Below the pieces are notes generated by a model that saw only the letters and a list, made by a program, of their open reading frames with translations, had not been told where the DNA came from and ran no database searches. The translations under genes were made by a program, and so were the position numbers. From Saccharibacillus alkalitolerans (GTDB lineage: Bacteria; Bacillota; Bacilli; Paenibacillales; Paenibacillaceae), in NCBI RefSeq assembly GCF_011090185.1, contig NZ_JAAFGS010000004.1:248001-312000 (forward strand): a stretch of DNA of 64,000 nt, in the 5' to 3' direction. This document shows, piece after piece, positions 33,272-40,853 of the stretch; positions within the stretch are counted from its first letter, which is position 1; each line of letters starts with the position of its first letter.

Positions 33272-34177
33272 GTGAGCTATCAACCTGCCGTGCAAAAAAC
33301 GATCGACTATATCGAGCGGAATCTGGAGCGGGAATTGACGGGAGAGCGGATCGCGGCCGAAGCCGGGTTCTCGTTCCACCATTTCCACCGGATTTTCCGG
33401 AGCGAGACCGGCATGACGATGTCGGACTATATCCGCTCGAGAAGGCTGGCCGGCGCGGCTTCCGCGCTGCTGCATACCGACGAACGTATCCTCGACCTCG
33501 CGCTCCGGTTCGGGTTCGAGTCGCAGGAGGCGTTCGGACGGGCATTCAAAAAAATTTACGGGCTGCCGCCCGCGCGATACCGCAGATGGATGGGCGGCAT
33601 GCTGTCTCGGGAGGACGATTCGATGCAAACGAAGCAGGATCAGACGGGAGCTCCGGTCAAAGGTTGGTTTTTGAGCGGCAGTCATCCTTTTCACTACGAA
33701 ATGGGAATCGATCGCAAAGAGGTGCACCGGGGCACCGGGTCGGGCTATCTGAAGTCGGTCATGTCCGACTCGCCGGAACAGTTCGGCACGATGATGCAGG
33801 CGTTCCGGGCCGACAAGTTCCGGGGCAAGCGTGTCCGTTTATCGGCGTTCGCCAAAACGCGCGGAGTCGAGCAGGGCTTCGCGGCGCTGTGGATGCGGGT
33901 GGACGCGGCCGACGGCGACGTGCTCCAGTTCGACAACATGGCGAACCGCCCGCTGACCGGAACGACGGATTGGAATCATTACGCGATCGTGCTCGATGTT
34001 CCGCCGCGGAGCGACAGCATCTCGTTCGGCGCCCTGCTGAGCGGAACCGGACAGCTCTGGGTAGACGGATTTTCGTTCGAAGAAGTGCCGGATACGGTTC
34101 CGACCACCAATCTCGAGACCTCGGGCACCCTGCACGACGAGCCGGTCAATCTGTCGTTCGAGGAGGACATCCGATGA
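33272..34177 (+). CDS. AraC family transcriptional regulator with C-terminal ligand-type domain
   Basis: A 301-residue protein with the two helix-turn-helix motifs of AraC at the N-terminus (residues ~7-105): LTGERIAAEAGFSFHHFHRIF and LDLALRFGFESQEAFGRAFKKIYG are seen in parts. The remaining ~190 residues form a beta-rich domain of unclear fold (VRLSAFAKTRGV..., ..LWVDGFSFEEVP) resembling a jelly-roll sugar/ligand-binding module. The DNA-binding-first order is that of MarA/Rob-type regulators. The GTG start follows AAGGGAGG. Its stop overlaps the next gene by 4 bases. It is divergent from the ABC/two-component operon, but whether it controls that operon is not shown. Confidence 0.87.
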   Translation: MSYQPAVQKTIDYIERNLERELTGERIAAEAGFSFHHFHRIFRSETGMTMSDYIRSRRLAGAASALLHTDERILDLALRFGFESQEAFGRAFKKIYGLPPARYRRWMGGMLSREDDSMQTKQDQTGAPVKGWFLSGSHPFHYEMGIDRKEVHRGTGSGYLKSVMSDSPEQFGTMMQAFRADKFRGKRVRLSAFAKTRGVEQGFAALWMRVDAADGDVLQFDNMANRPLTGTTDWNHYAIVLDVPPRSDSISFGALLSGTGQLWVDGFSFEEVPDTVPTTNLETSGTLHDEPVNLSFEEDIR

Positions 34178-34404
34178 GCCGCTTGTCCGATGCCGTGCGT
34201 GTCGCCGCCGCTTCCGCCGTCGTCGCCGCGATCGTCTGCCTCGCCAATTACTTGATCTCCTGGTATCTGGGCGGCGTGCTGGGCAAGTTTCCTTTTGAAG
34301 CGGATTCGCTGTGGTCGGTTCGCAGCGGCGTTATCTTCCTGATCTCGTTCGCGTTTGCCGCCGCGGGAGGCTGGAGAAGCCAAAGGGCGAGACGGCGAAG
34401 CTGA
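34174..34404 (+). CDS. Small two-TM membrane protein
   Basis: A 76-residue protein not recognised as a named family. Two hydrophobic helices (about residues 8-31 and 50-67) connect through a short loop containing FPFEADSLWS; the C-terminus is basic (RSQRARRRS). The ATG overlaps the AraC-type regulator's stop by 4 bases (ATGA), which argues that it is real and translated with the regulator. Its codon use matches its neighbours. Possible roles are a membrane anchor or accessory of the regulator's signal, but nothing direct supports this. Confidence 0.65.
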   Translation: MSRLSDAVRVAAASAVVAAIVCLANYLISWYLGGVLGKFPFEADSLWSVRSGVIFLISFAFAAAGGWRSQRARRRS

Positions 34405-34441
34405 ACGCCCCGGACGATCGCCTTTTTTTACGCAAAAGCAA

Positions 34442-34485
34442 AGAAGCCGCCGTCAAAAGGATATCTTTTTGACGGCGGCTTCTTG
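34442..34485. terminator. Bidirectional terminator between the AraC unit and the LysR gene
   Basis: A perfect 18-bp inverted repeat (34442-34459 / 34468-34485), AAGAAGCCGCC outermost, A/T tails on both sides. Confidence 0.85.
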
Positions 34486-34509
34486 CTGCCTGTTCCGATC
34501 GCTCTCCCT

Positions 34510-35421
34510 TTATCGTCCTTCATCGTCTTTGATGGGCGTGCCGCCCAGCCATTCCCGCGTAAACGAGATCCACTCCCGCGCCGCGTAAGACTGATACCGC
34601 TCTTTGTGCCAGATGACGCCCAGCCTCCACCAAATCGCCGGCTCCTCCAGCGGGACGATGGTCACGGCTTTCCCGGACGCCTGCCGGCAGATCGTTTCGG
34701 GCAGCAGCGCGACGCCTAGGCCGGCCGCCACCATCTCGCTGATGAGGTCCCACTGCGAACTTTCGTAGACGATTCTCGGGTGAAAACCGGCCTGCAGGCA
34801 TTCATTGATGATGCGGTCGTGCAGCGTAAAATCTTCCCGGAAGAAGACGAAATTTTCGTGCGCCAGCTCGCCCAGCTTCGCGCTTGCGGCTCCGGCCAGA
34901 GGATGCGACGCCGGCACGATCAGGTTCAGCCTCTCTTCCGCGAACTGGAACGAGCCGAACACGTCGAACGTGAGCGGCAGCACCACCACCCCGATATCCA
35001 GCAGCCCTTCCGCGACGTCGGACTCGACTTTTTTGGCCCCGTCTTCGAACACCTGCATCGTCACGTCCGGGTAACGGTCGTGGAACGCCCCGATCACTTT
35101 CGGAAAAAAGCTGGATCCCACCATCGGGGGCAGTCCGATGCGAAGATGCCCGCGCTTCAGTTCCTCCAGATCGCCCAGCTGCGCCGACAGGTTCGAGAAC
35201 GACTGCGTGATCGCCTGTGCCTGTTCCATGACGACGCGTCCGGCATCGGTCAGCTCGATCTTTTTGCCGATCCGGTCGAACAGCGTGACGCCGAGTTCTT
35301 CTTCGAGCTGCCGGATCGCCTTGCTGATCGCCGGCTGGCTCAAGTACAGCGATTCCGCCGCCCGGGTAAAGCTCCTCAGCCGCGCCGTCTCCAAAAAATA
35401 CTGCAAATGCCGGATGTCCAT
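34510..35421 (-). CDS. LysR family regulator, CidR-like
   Basis: A 303-residue LysR-type regulator. The N-terminal winged helix (MDIRHLQYFLETA..., SLYLSQPAISKAIRQLE) is followed by the effector domain (about 90-295), as in CidR/YwbI, which responds to acetate or pyruvate. It is divergent from cidA/cidB, the typical genetic setting. A T-N11-A palindrome in the shared intergenic region overlaps the cidA -35 element and is the obvious binding site. The ATG at 35421 has GAAAGGCGG upstream. The effector is inferred from the CidR group, not seen in sequence. Confidence 0.88.
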   Translation of the reverse strand: MDIRHLQYFLETARLRSFTRAAESLYLSQPAISKAIRQLEEELGVTLFDRIGKKIELTDAGRVVMEQAQAITQSFSNLSAQLGDLEELKRGHLRIGLPPMVGSSFFPKVIGAFHDRYPDVTMQVFEDGAKKVESDVAEGLLDIGVVVLPLTFDVFGSFQFAEERLNLIVPASHPLAGAASAKLGELAHENFVFFREDFTLHDRIINECLQAGFHPRIVYESSQWDLISEMVAAGLGVALLPETICRQASGKAVTIVPLEEPAIWWRLGVIWHKERYQSYAAREWISFTREWLGGTPIKDDEGR

Positions 35422-35496
35422 GCCGATAAGCCGCCTTTCTTTTTAACTGTCCTCATCTTCATGCATAGCTAAAAGTAATGATTCATATTCTTTTTA

Positions 35497-35530
35497 TTCA
35501 TTTTACTCATGAAAGGAATAGATGTAAAAT
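35497..35530 (+). promoter_or_regulatory. cidAB promoter with LysR box
   Basis: TTTACT (35502-35507), 17-base spacer, TAAAAT (35525-35530). The inverted repeat TTCAT-N7-ATGAA at 35497-35513 overlaps the -35 and has the T-N11-A form of LysR sites. Confidence 0.65.
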
Positions 35531-35555
35531 TTTCATTACAGAGAAGAAATTACAG

Positions 35556-35576
35556 AACGCTGCTGCAGCGTTTTTC
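35556..35576 (+). terminator. Possible attenuator in the cidA leader
   Basis: AACGCTGCTGCAGCGTT can fold into a stem directly followed by a T-run, between the cidA promoter and its start codon. It looks like an intrinsic terminator inside the leader. No antiterminator sequence was identified. Confidence 0.45.
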
Positions 35577-35607
35577 AATTCAATAATCGGAAAGGACCGA
35601 CCTTCTT

Positions 35608-35979
35608 ATGAAAAAAGTGCTGCTCGCCGCGATCCAGGTCGCGCTTCTGATGGGCTTTTCCGAGCTGATGAACCGGCTGGCGGCCTGGACGCATCTTCCG
35701 CTGCCCGGCAGCATCCTCGGCATCTTCGTTCTCTTCCTGCTGCTTCAGCTGCGTATCGTCAAGCTGGAATGGATCGAACTCGGCGCCACCTGGCTGCTGG
35801 CCGAACTTCTGCTGTTCTTCATTCCCGCCGCCGTCGGCGTGATGAATTATATTCCGCTGCTCGAGCAGGACGGCATCCGTATCCTCGCCGTCGTCATGCT
35901 CAGCACCCTGATCGTCATGACAAGCTCGGGGCTGCTGGCCGGAGCCCTATCCCGAAGAAAGGAGCGTCAACCTTCATGA
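35608..35979 (+). CDS. cidA: CidA/LrgA family holin-like protein
   Basis: A 123-residue membrane protein with four predicted TMs (about 5-24, 33-50, 62-84, 92-113). The conserved PLPGSILGIFVLFLLL segment and the E-L-x-x-x-T-W-L-L region mark the CidA/LrgA family. These holin-like proteins affect murein hydrolase export, programmed cell death and pyruvate/acetate metabolism; in B. subtilis the related YwbH/YsbA systems help move pyruvate. The start has GGAAAGGA upstream. The stop overlaps the cidB start by 4 bases. Confidence 0.92.
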   Translation: MKKVLLAAIQVALLMGFSELMNRLAAWTHLPLPGSILGIFVLFLLLQLRIVKLEWIELGATWLLAELLLFFIPAAVGVMNYIPLLEQDGIRILAVVMLSTLIVMTSSGLLAGALSRRKERQPS

Positions 35980-36659
35980 TCAATCAAGCCGTCACGTATT
36001 TGACCGCCACTCTCGTCATTTACTATGCCGCCAAGTGGCTTTATCGCAAATATCCCCGGGTCTATCTGTCTCCGCTGCTGGTAACGCCGGCGATTCTGGT
36101 TGCGCTTCTGCTGCTTACGCACGCCTCTTACGATCATTACAACGAAGGCGGCGTTTGGCTGTCCAAGCTGCTGCAGCCGGCTACCGTAGCTTTTGCCGTT
36201 CCTCTGCACAAAAACCTGCAGACGCTCAAAAAGCACGCCGGCGAAATCGTGGCCAGCGTCCTGTTCGGCTCGCTGATGGCGATGCTGTCGTCAGCTTTGC
36301 TGGCGCGAGTCATGCATTTGAACGGCGAGCTCGCCAGCAGCCTCGTGCCCCGTTCGGTCACGACGCCGATCGCCATGAACGTATCGCAGATGATCGGCGG
36401 CGTACCGACCATCACGGCCGTATTCGTCATCATGACCGGACTGCTCGGAGCCATGATGGGCCCTTCCGTCGTCAAGCTGCTCCGTATCGAAGGCGATATC
36501 GCCCGGGGCGTCCTGTTCGGCACCAGCGCCCACGGCACGGGGACCTCGAAAGCGTTCGAGCTGAATCCGCTCACCGGCACGATCTCCAGCATCTCCATGA
36601 TTCTGGCGGCGCTGTTCACGCTGGTAGCCGCTCCCGTGCTGCTCGGCATGCTGGGATAA
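35976..36659 (+). CDS. cidB: CidB/LrgB family membrane protein
   Basis: A 227-residue membrane protein with six to seven TMs. The family core LLKPAxVALAVPLY appears here as LLQPATVAFAVPLHKN (about residues 64-79). PRSVTTPIAM and FGTSAHGTGTSKAFE, the two conserved loop segments, are intact. The reading frame is open from 35478, but only ATG 35976, with AAAGGAG upstream and a 4-base overlap with cidA, gives the family start. It acts with CidA; the pair is controlled by the divergent LysR gene. A strong terminator follows. Confidence 0.92.
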   Translation: MINQAVTYLTATLVIYYAAKWLYRKYPRVYLSPLLVTPAILVALLLLTHASYDHYNEGGVWLSKLLQPATVAFAVPLHKNLQTLKKHAGEIVASVLFGSLMAMLSSALLARVMHLNGELASSLVPRSVTTPIAMNVSQMIGGVPTITAVFVIMTGLLGAMMGPSVVKLLRIEGDIARGVLFGTSAHGTGTSKAFELNPLTGTISSISMILAALFTLVAAPVLLGMLG

Positions 36660-36672
36660 ATGCATTAAAAAA

Positions 36673-36716
36673 GCGAAAGCCCCCTCTCTCCGCCATGGAG
36701 AGAGGGGGCTTTTCGC
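36673..36716. terminator. Terminator between cidB and the convergent LuxR-type gene
   Basis: An approximately 19-bp stem (36673-36691 / 36697-36716) with CCCCCTCTCTCC core; TTTT in the right arm and AAAA before the left arm let it work in both directions. Confidence 0.85.
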
Positions 36717-36791
36717 CGTGCGTCAAGAAACATTCCCGCATTAACCGGATAGCGCCTGCGCGTACGGCGGATGCCCGCGAAGACAGCCCCG

Positions 36792-38981
36792 CTATCCGAT
36801 TCCCCGATTGAACACTCTCGCAATCGCCTGCGCCCGGTCGCTCACGCTCATTTTGTTGAAGATGTTCGTCAAATGGTTCTTTACCGTGTGTTCGCTGATG
36901 AACAGCTTGGCGGCGATATCTTTGTTGCTCGAAGCCCGCACGACCAATTCCAATACTTCCTTCTCGCGCTTCGACAGGCCGAATTCCCGAACGATCGCTT
37001 CGATGCCCCGTTCTTCGGCCTCGGCGGGGTTGAAGGAAGCGGCAGCTCCGTCGGACAGCACCACTTCGCTCTGCACCGTATGGCGGACCGCCATAAATTT
37101 GCGGAAGTGGTTGAACAGCTCCGGCGATACGCCGGTCAGATGCAGCCGGCCTGCGGTCTCTTCGTCGAGCGCCGCAAAATACAGCACGGTCCGGAGCACC
37201 TGAGCGGGACGGGAATAGGAAAAAGTTCCTGTTTGTCCTTCCGAATCCAGCATTTCCTGATATTCCTTCAAGACGGCCAACTCTCCGGCGAAAGCTTCAT
37301 TCAGTTCGCTTCGCGACGCATCGTCCAGCACAGACAGCATGGCCGTCCGCTGCAGGAAAGGAGCTTCCTCCGCCGCGATTCCGCCGTAGCGAGCGTATTC
37401 GTCCAGCAGGCGCAGCGCCAAATCCGTGTTTTTGCCCTGATCGTCTTGACCGGCTTTGGCCGACGTGTACATCAGCTTCAGGAACCGCTCGTTTTGCAGA
37501 TTCATCTGCTGCTGATCGTATACCGATTGCAAAATGATGCTGCCCATCGTCGCAAGAGCGAGCAGCACTTCCCGGCATTCCTCCGCTTCCTGCTCGCTGC
37601 TCAGCGAAACGGCCAGAACGCCGCGGGTTTTGCCTGCGTAGACGATCGGATACTCGATCATCAATTGGCCCTCTTCGGTCTGCGACAGCTCGAATCCGGC
37701 CGAATTCGCCCCCGTGCTCTCCCGAAGAATCCGTTTGGCCACGTCGCGCGCGTATTGTTCGGCAAAATCGTTGGCAATGCCCCGCGATACGATCTGAACT
37801 TTTTCCCCGCTCGAACTCTCGTGCACGATGATCGCCGACGAAGGGTTCCATACGAGGCTTAAGCTCATATCGACCAGCATGAACATGATCCGCTGCGTAT
37901 TCTGGGCCGAAATCATGAACCGGGTCACTTCCATGAGCGGTCGAAGACGCTGAATCTGCCGCTCCATCCGCGCCTCGATCGTGCCGCTGGCAATATATTC
38001 GCCGACCAACGCGATCAACACGTCTTCGAACTCCCTCAGCAGCGCATCGGTCTGCACTTTTTTGCGGGAGACGATAAACAGAATGCCCAACTGCTCGCCG
38101 CCTACGCGGACCGGAAAGCAGCGCAGCCCGTAAAACTCCCCGATCCCGTTCTGCTTCAGGAAAAAGGATCTCGGATCCCGCTGGATATCCGTCCACTGCA
38201 TCGGATTGTCGCTCAGCGCCGCCTGCCCCAAAAAGCCTTCGCCCTCGCGGAACTCGGCATCTTGAAGCCCGCTTCCTCCTTCGCCGACAACGCGGCTGAC
38301 CCGATACTCGCCCGGGCCGACCCGTTCGGCGTATCCCATCACGTCGGACCCGCCGCTGACGTCCATGAACTGCTCGAATGTCCGGTCGATCGAATCCCGC
38401 TCCCTGCGCGCCGTGGACAGCACGCCTCGCAGCTCCGACAGCCGGTCGCGGACGTAGGCCTCGCGATGCGCGGAACGCAGAATGCGTTCGGCGGTCTCGG
38501 CCAGCTTGCCGATCTTCTCGCGCCAGGTCTCGGCTTCCTCGCCGGACAGCTCCTCCGCTTCCAACACGAGATCCAGCAGCAGCTTGCGGCTTTCGTCGTA
38601 CAGCCCGGATCCGGCGACTTCTTCCTCCAGCATCTCCTTGGTCCCCGATTGGATCAGTACCCCCGCCAGCACGTAATACACGACGTCTCCGGCGGGCGAC
38701 TTGAACGGCGCGATTATGAATTTGACGCCCGGCAGCCAAAGGTCGCACAGGGCCGGGCGGGTGAGTCCCGCGTAATGGCGGACTTCCTGCCAGAATCGTT
38801 CGCGCGTCTCCTCGTCCGCGTCGACCAGCTTTTTGAAAAACGGATGGTAGGAAGACGGCTTGACGAGAGGCCGCCCCTGGCCGTCCACGATCAAGATGGA
38901 GAGCCGCGTAAATTCCGCATAAGTGTGTTGAATTTCTTCGACGGTTTTCCTGACGTCCATTGCCCAACTTTTTTCGATCAT
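36792..38981 (-). CDS. Large sensor protein with C-terminal LuxR-type helix-turn-helix
   Basis: A 729-residue cytoplasmic regulator, third gene of the KaiC-like operon. Residues ~10-150 look like a PocR/GAF-type small-molecule domain (LSILIVDGQGRPLVKPSSY, LPGVKFIIAPF). A coiled-coil-like stretch follows, then two GAF-like regions (about 205-335 and 345-475). The end (about 660-725) is a GerE/LuxR helix-turn-helix: LSKREKEVLELVVRASSNKDIA and EHTVKNHLTNIFNKM, seen in two parts. It has no kinase or receiver domain, so signals reach the DNA-binding part through the sensor domains directly. The ATG at 38981 lies one base after the stop of the preceding small gene, with GGAG 10 bases upstream. Target genes are unknown. 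Confidence 0.82.
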   Translation of the reverse strand: MIEKSWAMDVRKTVEEIQHTYAEFTRLSILIVDGQGRPLVKPSSYHPFFKKLVDADEETRERFWQEVRHYAGLTRPALCDLWLPGVKFIIAPFKSPAGDVVYYVLAGVLIQSGTKEMLEEEVAGSGLYDESRKLLLDLVLEAEELSGEEAETWREKIGKLAETAERILRSAHREAYVRDRLSELRGVLSTARRERDSIDRTFEQFMDVSGGSDVMGYAERVGPGEYRVSRVVGEGGSGLQDAEFREGEGFLGQAALSDNPMQWTDIQRDPRSFFLKQNGIGEFYGLRCFPVRVGGEQLGILFIVSRKKVQTDALLREFEDVLIALVGEYIASGTIEARMERQIQRLRPLMEVTRFMISAQNTQRIMFMLVDMSLSLVWNPSSAIIVHESSSGEKVQIVSRGIANDFAEQYARDVAKRILRESTGANSAGFELSQTEEGQLMIEYPIVYAGKTRGVLAVSLSSEQEAEECREVLLALATMGSIILQSVYDQQQMNLQNERFLKLMYTSAKAGQDDQGKNTDLALRLLDEYARYGGIAAEEAPFLQRTAMLSVLDDASRSELNEAFAGELAVLKEYQEMLDSEGQTGTFSYSRPAQVLRTVLYFAALDEETAGRLHLTGVSPELFNHFRKFMAVRHTVQSEVVLSDGAAASFNPAEAEERGIEAIVREFGLSKREKEVLELVVRASSNKDIAAKLFISEHTVKNHLTNIFNKMSVSDRAQAIARVFNRGIG

Positions 38982-38982
38982 A

Positions 38983-39228
38983 TTAATGGATCTCCACTTC
39001 GCTTTGAGTATAAGGGGTTTTGTACGAATAAATAGCCATGTTCCCTTCACCTCTTTTATCCAGGATGGAGATTGCGGCCAAGCGATTCAATGCGATTTGA
39101 AGCGGTTCTACAGCCCGGCCGAGCTTTTTGGCGAGTCCTCTCGCCGTTTCGTAGGCGTAAGGGTTATTCTCGAAAAACATGGTGCACTCCATCTGCAGCT
39201 TCAACAACTCCTGATCCGAAATCGTCAT
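38983..39228 (-). CDS. Small winged-helix-like protein of the KaiC-like operon
   Basis: An 81-residue protein without a recognised name. Its middle (ARGLAKKLGRAVEPLQIALNRLAAISILDKRG, seen in parts) has the helix-turn-helix-wing rhythm of small winged-helix domains: a helix, a turn, a recognition-like helix, then a beta hairpin ending in IYSYKTPY. The N-terminus MTISDQELLKLQMECTMFF is helical. It sits 16 bases after the KaiC-like gene and one base before the LuxR-type gene, so it is translated from the same message. It could be an adaptor that couples the ATPase to the regulator, or a DNA-binding partner; both are inference. Confidence 0.68.
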   Translation of the reverse strand: MTISDQELLKLQMECTMFFENNPYAYETARGLAKKLGRAVEPLQIALNRLAAISILDKRGEGNMAIYSYKTPYTQSEVEIH

Positions 39229-39244
39229 CTTTCTCGTGTGCCCC

Positions 39245-40690
39245 CTATATCAGCCTAACATACGGTCTTTCCCTGATATTATCGACGATATGGGGAGCCG
39301 ACATGCGGCCGCCCGGGGATTTCGTAATCTGGAGATACTGATAACTTCCGTCTACCCAAGTGCGGATGACTCCGTTGGAAGCCCGCTCGAGGAAGGACGA
39401 AGTCTCCAGCCCGATTTCCGTGAAATTGCTCTGGCAGAGCACCGTGATGCCGGCGGCTCTGCAGCGGGCCATTTCGTCGGCGAAATTGCGCTTGACGAAT
39501 TCCCGTCCGCGCTCGGAAATGATCGTATTGAGGTCATAGTGGATGAACCAGCGCTTCCCCTGAACTATCGTTTCGCGGAAGTGCGGATTGATCGCCTCGT
39601 ACACTTTCTTTTGGTACTCTTCATTCGAAAGCCGATCGACGTGAACGACCAGATTTTCGTATACGGGATCGACTTTACGGTGATAGTGATCGATGAAAAA
39701 GACCCTTTCTTCGAGTGCGGCTTCCCGCAGCGAAGCACCGAACAGCTGCAGGGACTGCTCCAGCGTCTCGACCGAGCTGAGCCCGGACAGCATGAACAGC
39801 ACGCAGTCCCCCTGCTTGATCCTTTCCGCATAAATCGAAGTCATTAAATATTTATAATTGGCTTTGCTGTTGCTGTCCATCATGAATGCGCTTCCCTGGG
39901 GGAGCCCGCCAAGAAGAATCTCGTCGAGCGATTCGATTCCGGTGCTTAAGCGGGCGACGCCGTCGCTCACAATTTTGTCTTCCACCATCGACAGCGCGGG
40001 CAGAATACAAATTCCGTCTTTCAGGAAACGATAATGATGCTCGCCTTCCACGATGCACGTTCCGCGCATTTTGAGAATTTCGATCGTGCGCTTACGGAAC
40101 TTCTCCAAGTGCTCGCGCAGCGACAAGCGGATAATGCCGTCGCAGACGTAGTTTTCGAAAGGCGTGGACCGTCCTTCCGTCTCCCCGTACTCTCTCAAGA
40201 AAAAAGCGGTGAGGTTGAATTTGCGCATGATGTTGCGGATCGAATAGATTTGTTCCCGTCCGTCCGTTTGCTGCCCGCCGAGCGTTCGGAACAAGCTGAT
40301 GCTGTCGATCACGACGCGCTTGCAGTCGATCTCGCGGATCAGCTGCTCGAACAGCCCGTCGGTACGCATCATCTGATCGAGCAGCACGTCCGGCTCCAGA
40401 CAGATGATTCGCAGCTTGTTCTGACGTTCCAGCTCCCGCAGGTCCCAACCGAAGCCGGACATGTCCCGGTAAATTTGTTCCGGGAGTTCTTCGAACGTAA
40501 TATAGATGCCCGACTCGCCGTACTGCCTGGCACCCTCGAGCAAAAATTGGATCCCCAGCGTCGTTTTCCCCGTGCCCGGATTCCCCTCGAGAATGATCGT
40601 CGTTCCGCGCGGAACGCCTCCGCCGAGCAGCTCATCCAGCCCCGGAACCCCCGTGTGTACGATATCCTGACCCAGCCCCGTCTCTTGCAT
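39245..40690 (-). CDS. KaiC-like double-domain RecA-fold ATPase
   Basis: A 481-residue protein built like KaiC with two RecA-type domains. Domain 1 (about 10-235) is intact: Walker A GNPGTGKTT at 36-44, the catalytic Glu pair 67-68 in TFEELPEQ, and Walker B VVIDS with Asp129. Domain 2 (about 248-481) keeps the GIESLDEILLGGLPQGSAF start, but its P-loop position reads MMDSNSKANYK, with no GxxGxGKT, so it cannot bind ATP in the usual way. It does not look like RadA or DnaB. The ATG follows AAGGGGG by 11 bases. It heads a three-gene operon with a winged-helix-like protein and a LuxR-type regulator, so a signalling ATPase or timer role is likely but unproven. Confidence 0.85.
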   Translation of the reverse strand: MQETGLGQDIVHTGVPGLDELLGGGVPRGTTIILEGNPGTGKTTLGIQFLLEGARQYGESGIYITFEELPEQIYRDMSGFGWDLRELERQNKLRIICLEPDVLLDQMMRTDGLFEQLIREIDCKRVVIDSISLFRTLGGQQTDGREQIYSIRNIMRKFNLTAFFLREYGETEGRSTPFENYVCDGIIRLSLREHLEKFRKRTIEILKMRGTCIVEGEHHYRFLKDGICILPALSMVEDKIVSDGVARLSTGIESLDEILLGGLPQGSAFMMDSNSKANYKYLMTSIYAERIKQGDCVLFMLSGLSSVETLEQSLQLFGASLREAALEERVFFIDHYHRKVDPVYENLVVHVDRLSNEEYQKKVYEAINPHFRETIVQGKRWFIHYDLNTIISERGREFVKRNFADEMARCRAAGITVLCQSNFTEIGLETSSFLERASNGVIRTWVDGSYQYLQITKSPGGRMSAPHIVDNIRERPYVRLI

Positions 40691-40776
40691 AAGTTCCGTG
40701 ACCCCCTTAGATCGAAATGATTGATGCCGGTACTTTTTTATTTGATGGGGAATAGGAAATTCCTCTTATCTTGATC

Positions 40777-40802
40777 TTACCCGATTACATTAAAGTTTGA
40801 AA
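40777..40802 (-). promoter_or_regulatory. SigB-like promoter candidate of the KaiC-like operon
   Basis: Minus strand: TTTCAA (40797-40802), 14-base spacer, GGGTAA (40777-40782), compared with GTTTAA-N14-GGGTAT for SigB. The -10 matches 5 of 6 and the -35 4 of 6. An overlapping SigA reading (TAAGAT as -10) is also possible. Confidence 0.4.
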
Positions 40803-40831
40803 TAGCTTTTCCATTTTTTCCATAGTGCTGT

Positions 40832-40853
40832 AAAAGGCGATTCAATCGCTTTT
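40832..40853 (-). terminator. Weak terminator overlapping the ABC permease stop codon
   Basis: AAAAGGCGATT / AATCGCTTTT can pair with one bulge; on the minus strand the hairpin contains the TGA of the permease gene and ends in CTTTT. Confidence 0.5.

Noticed and set aside
31373-33727. 784-codon minus-strand frame covering permease and ATPase
   Set aside because: Only its last 315 codons are coding; the rest is the out-of-frame ATPase gene and intergenic DNA. The true start is ATG 32317.
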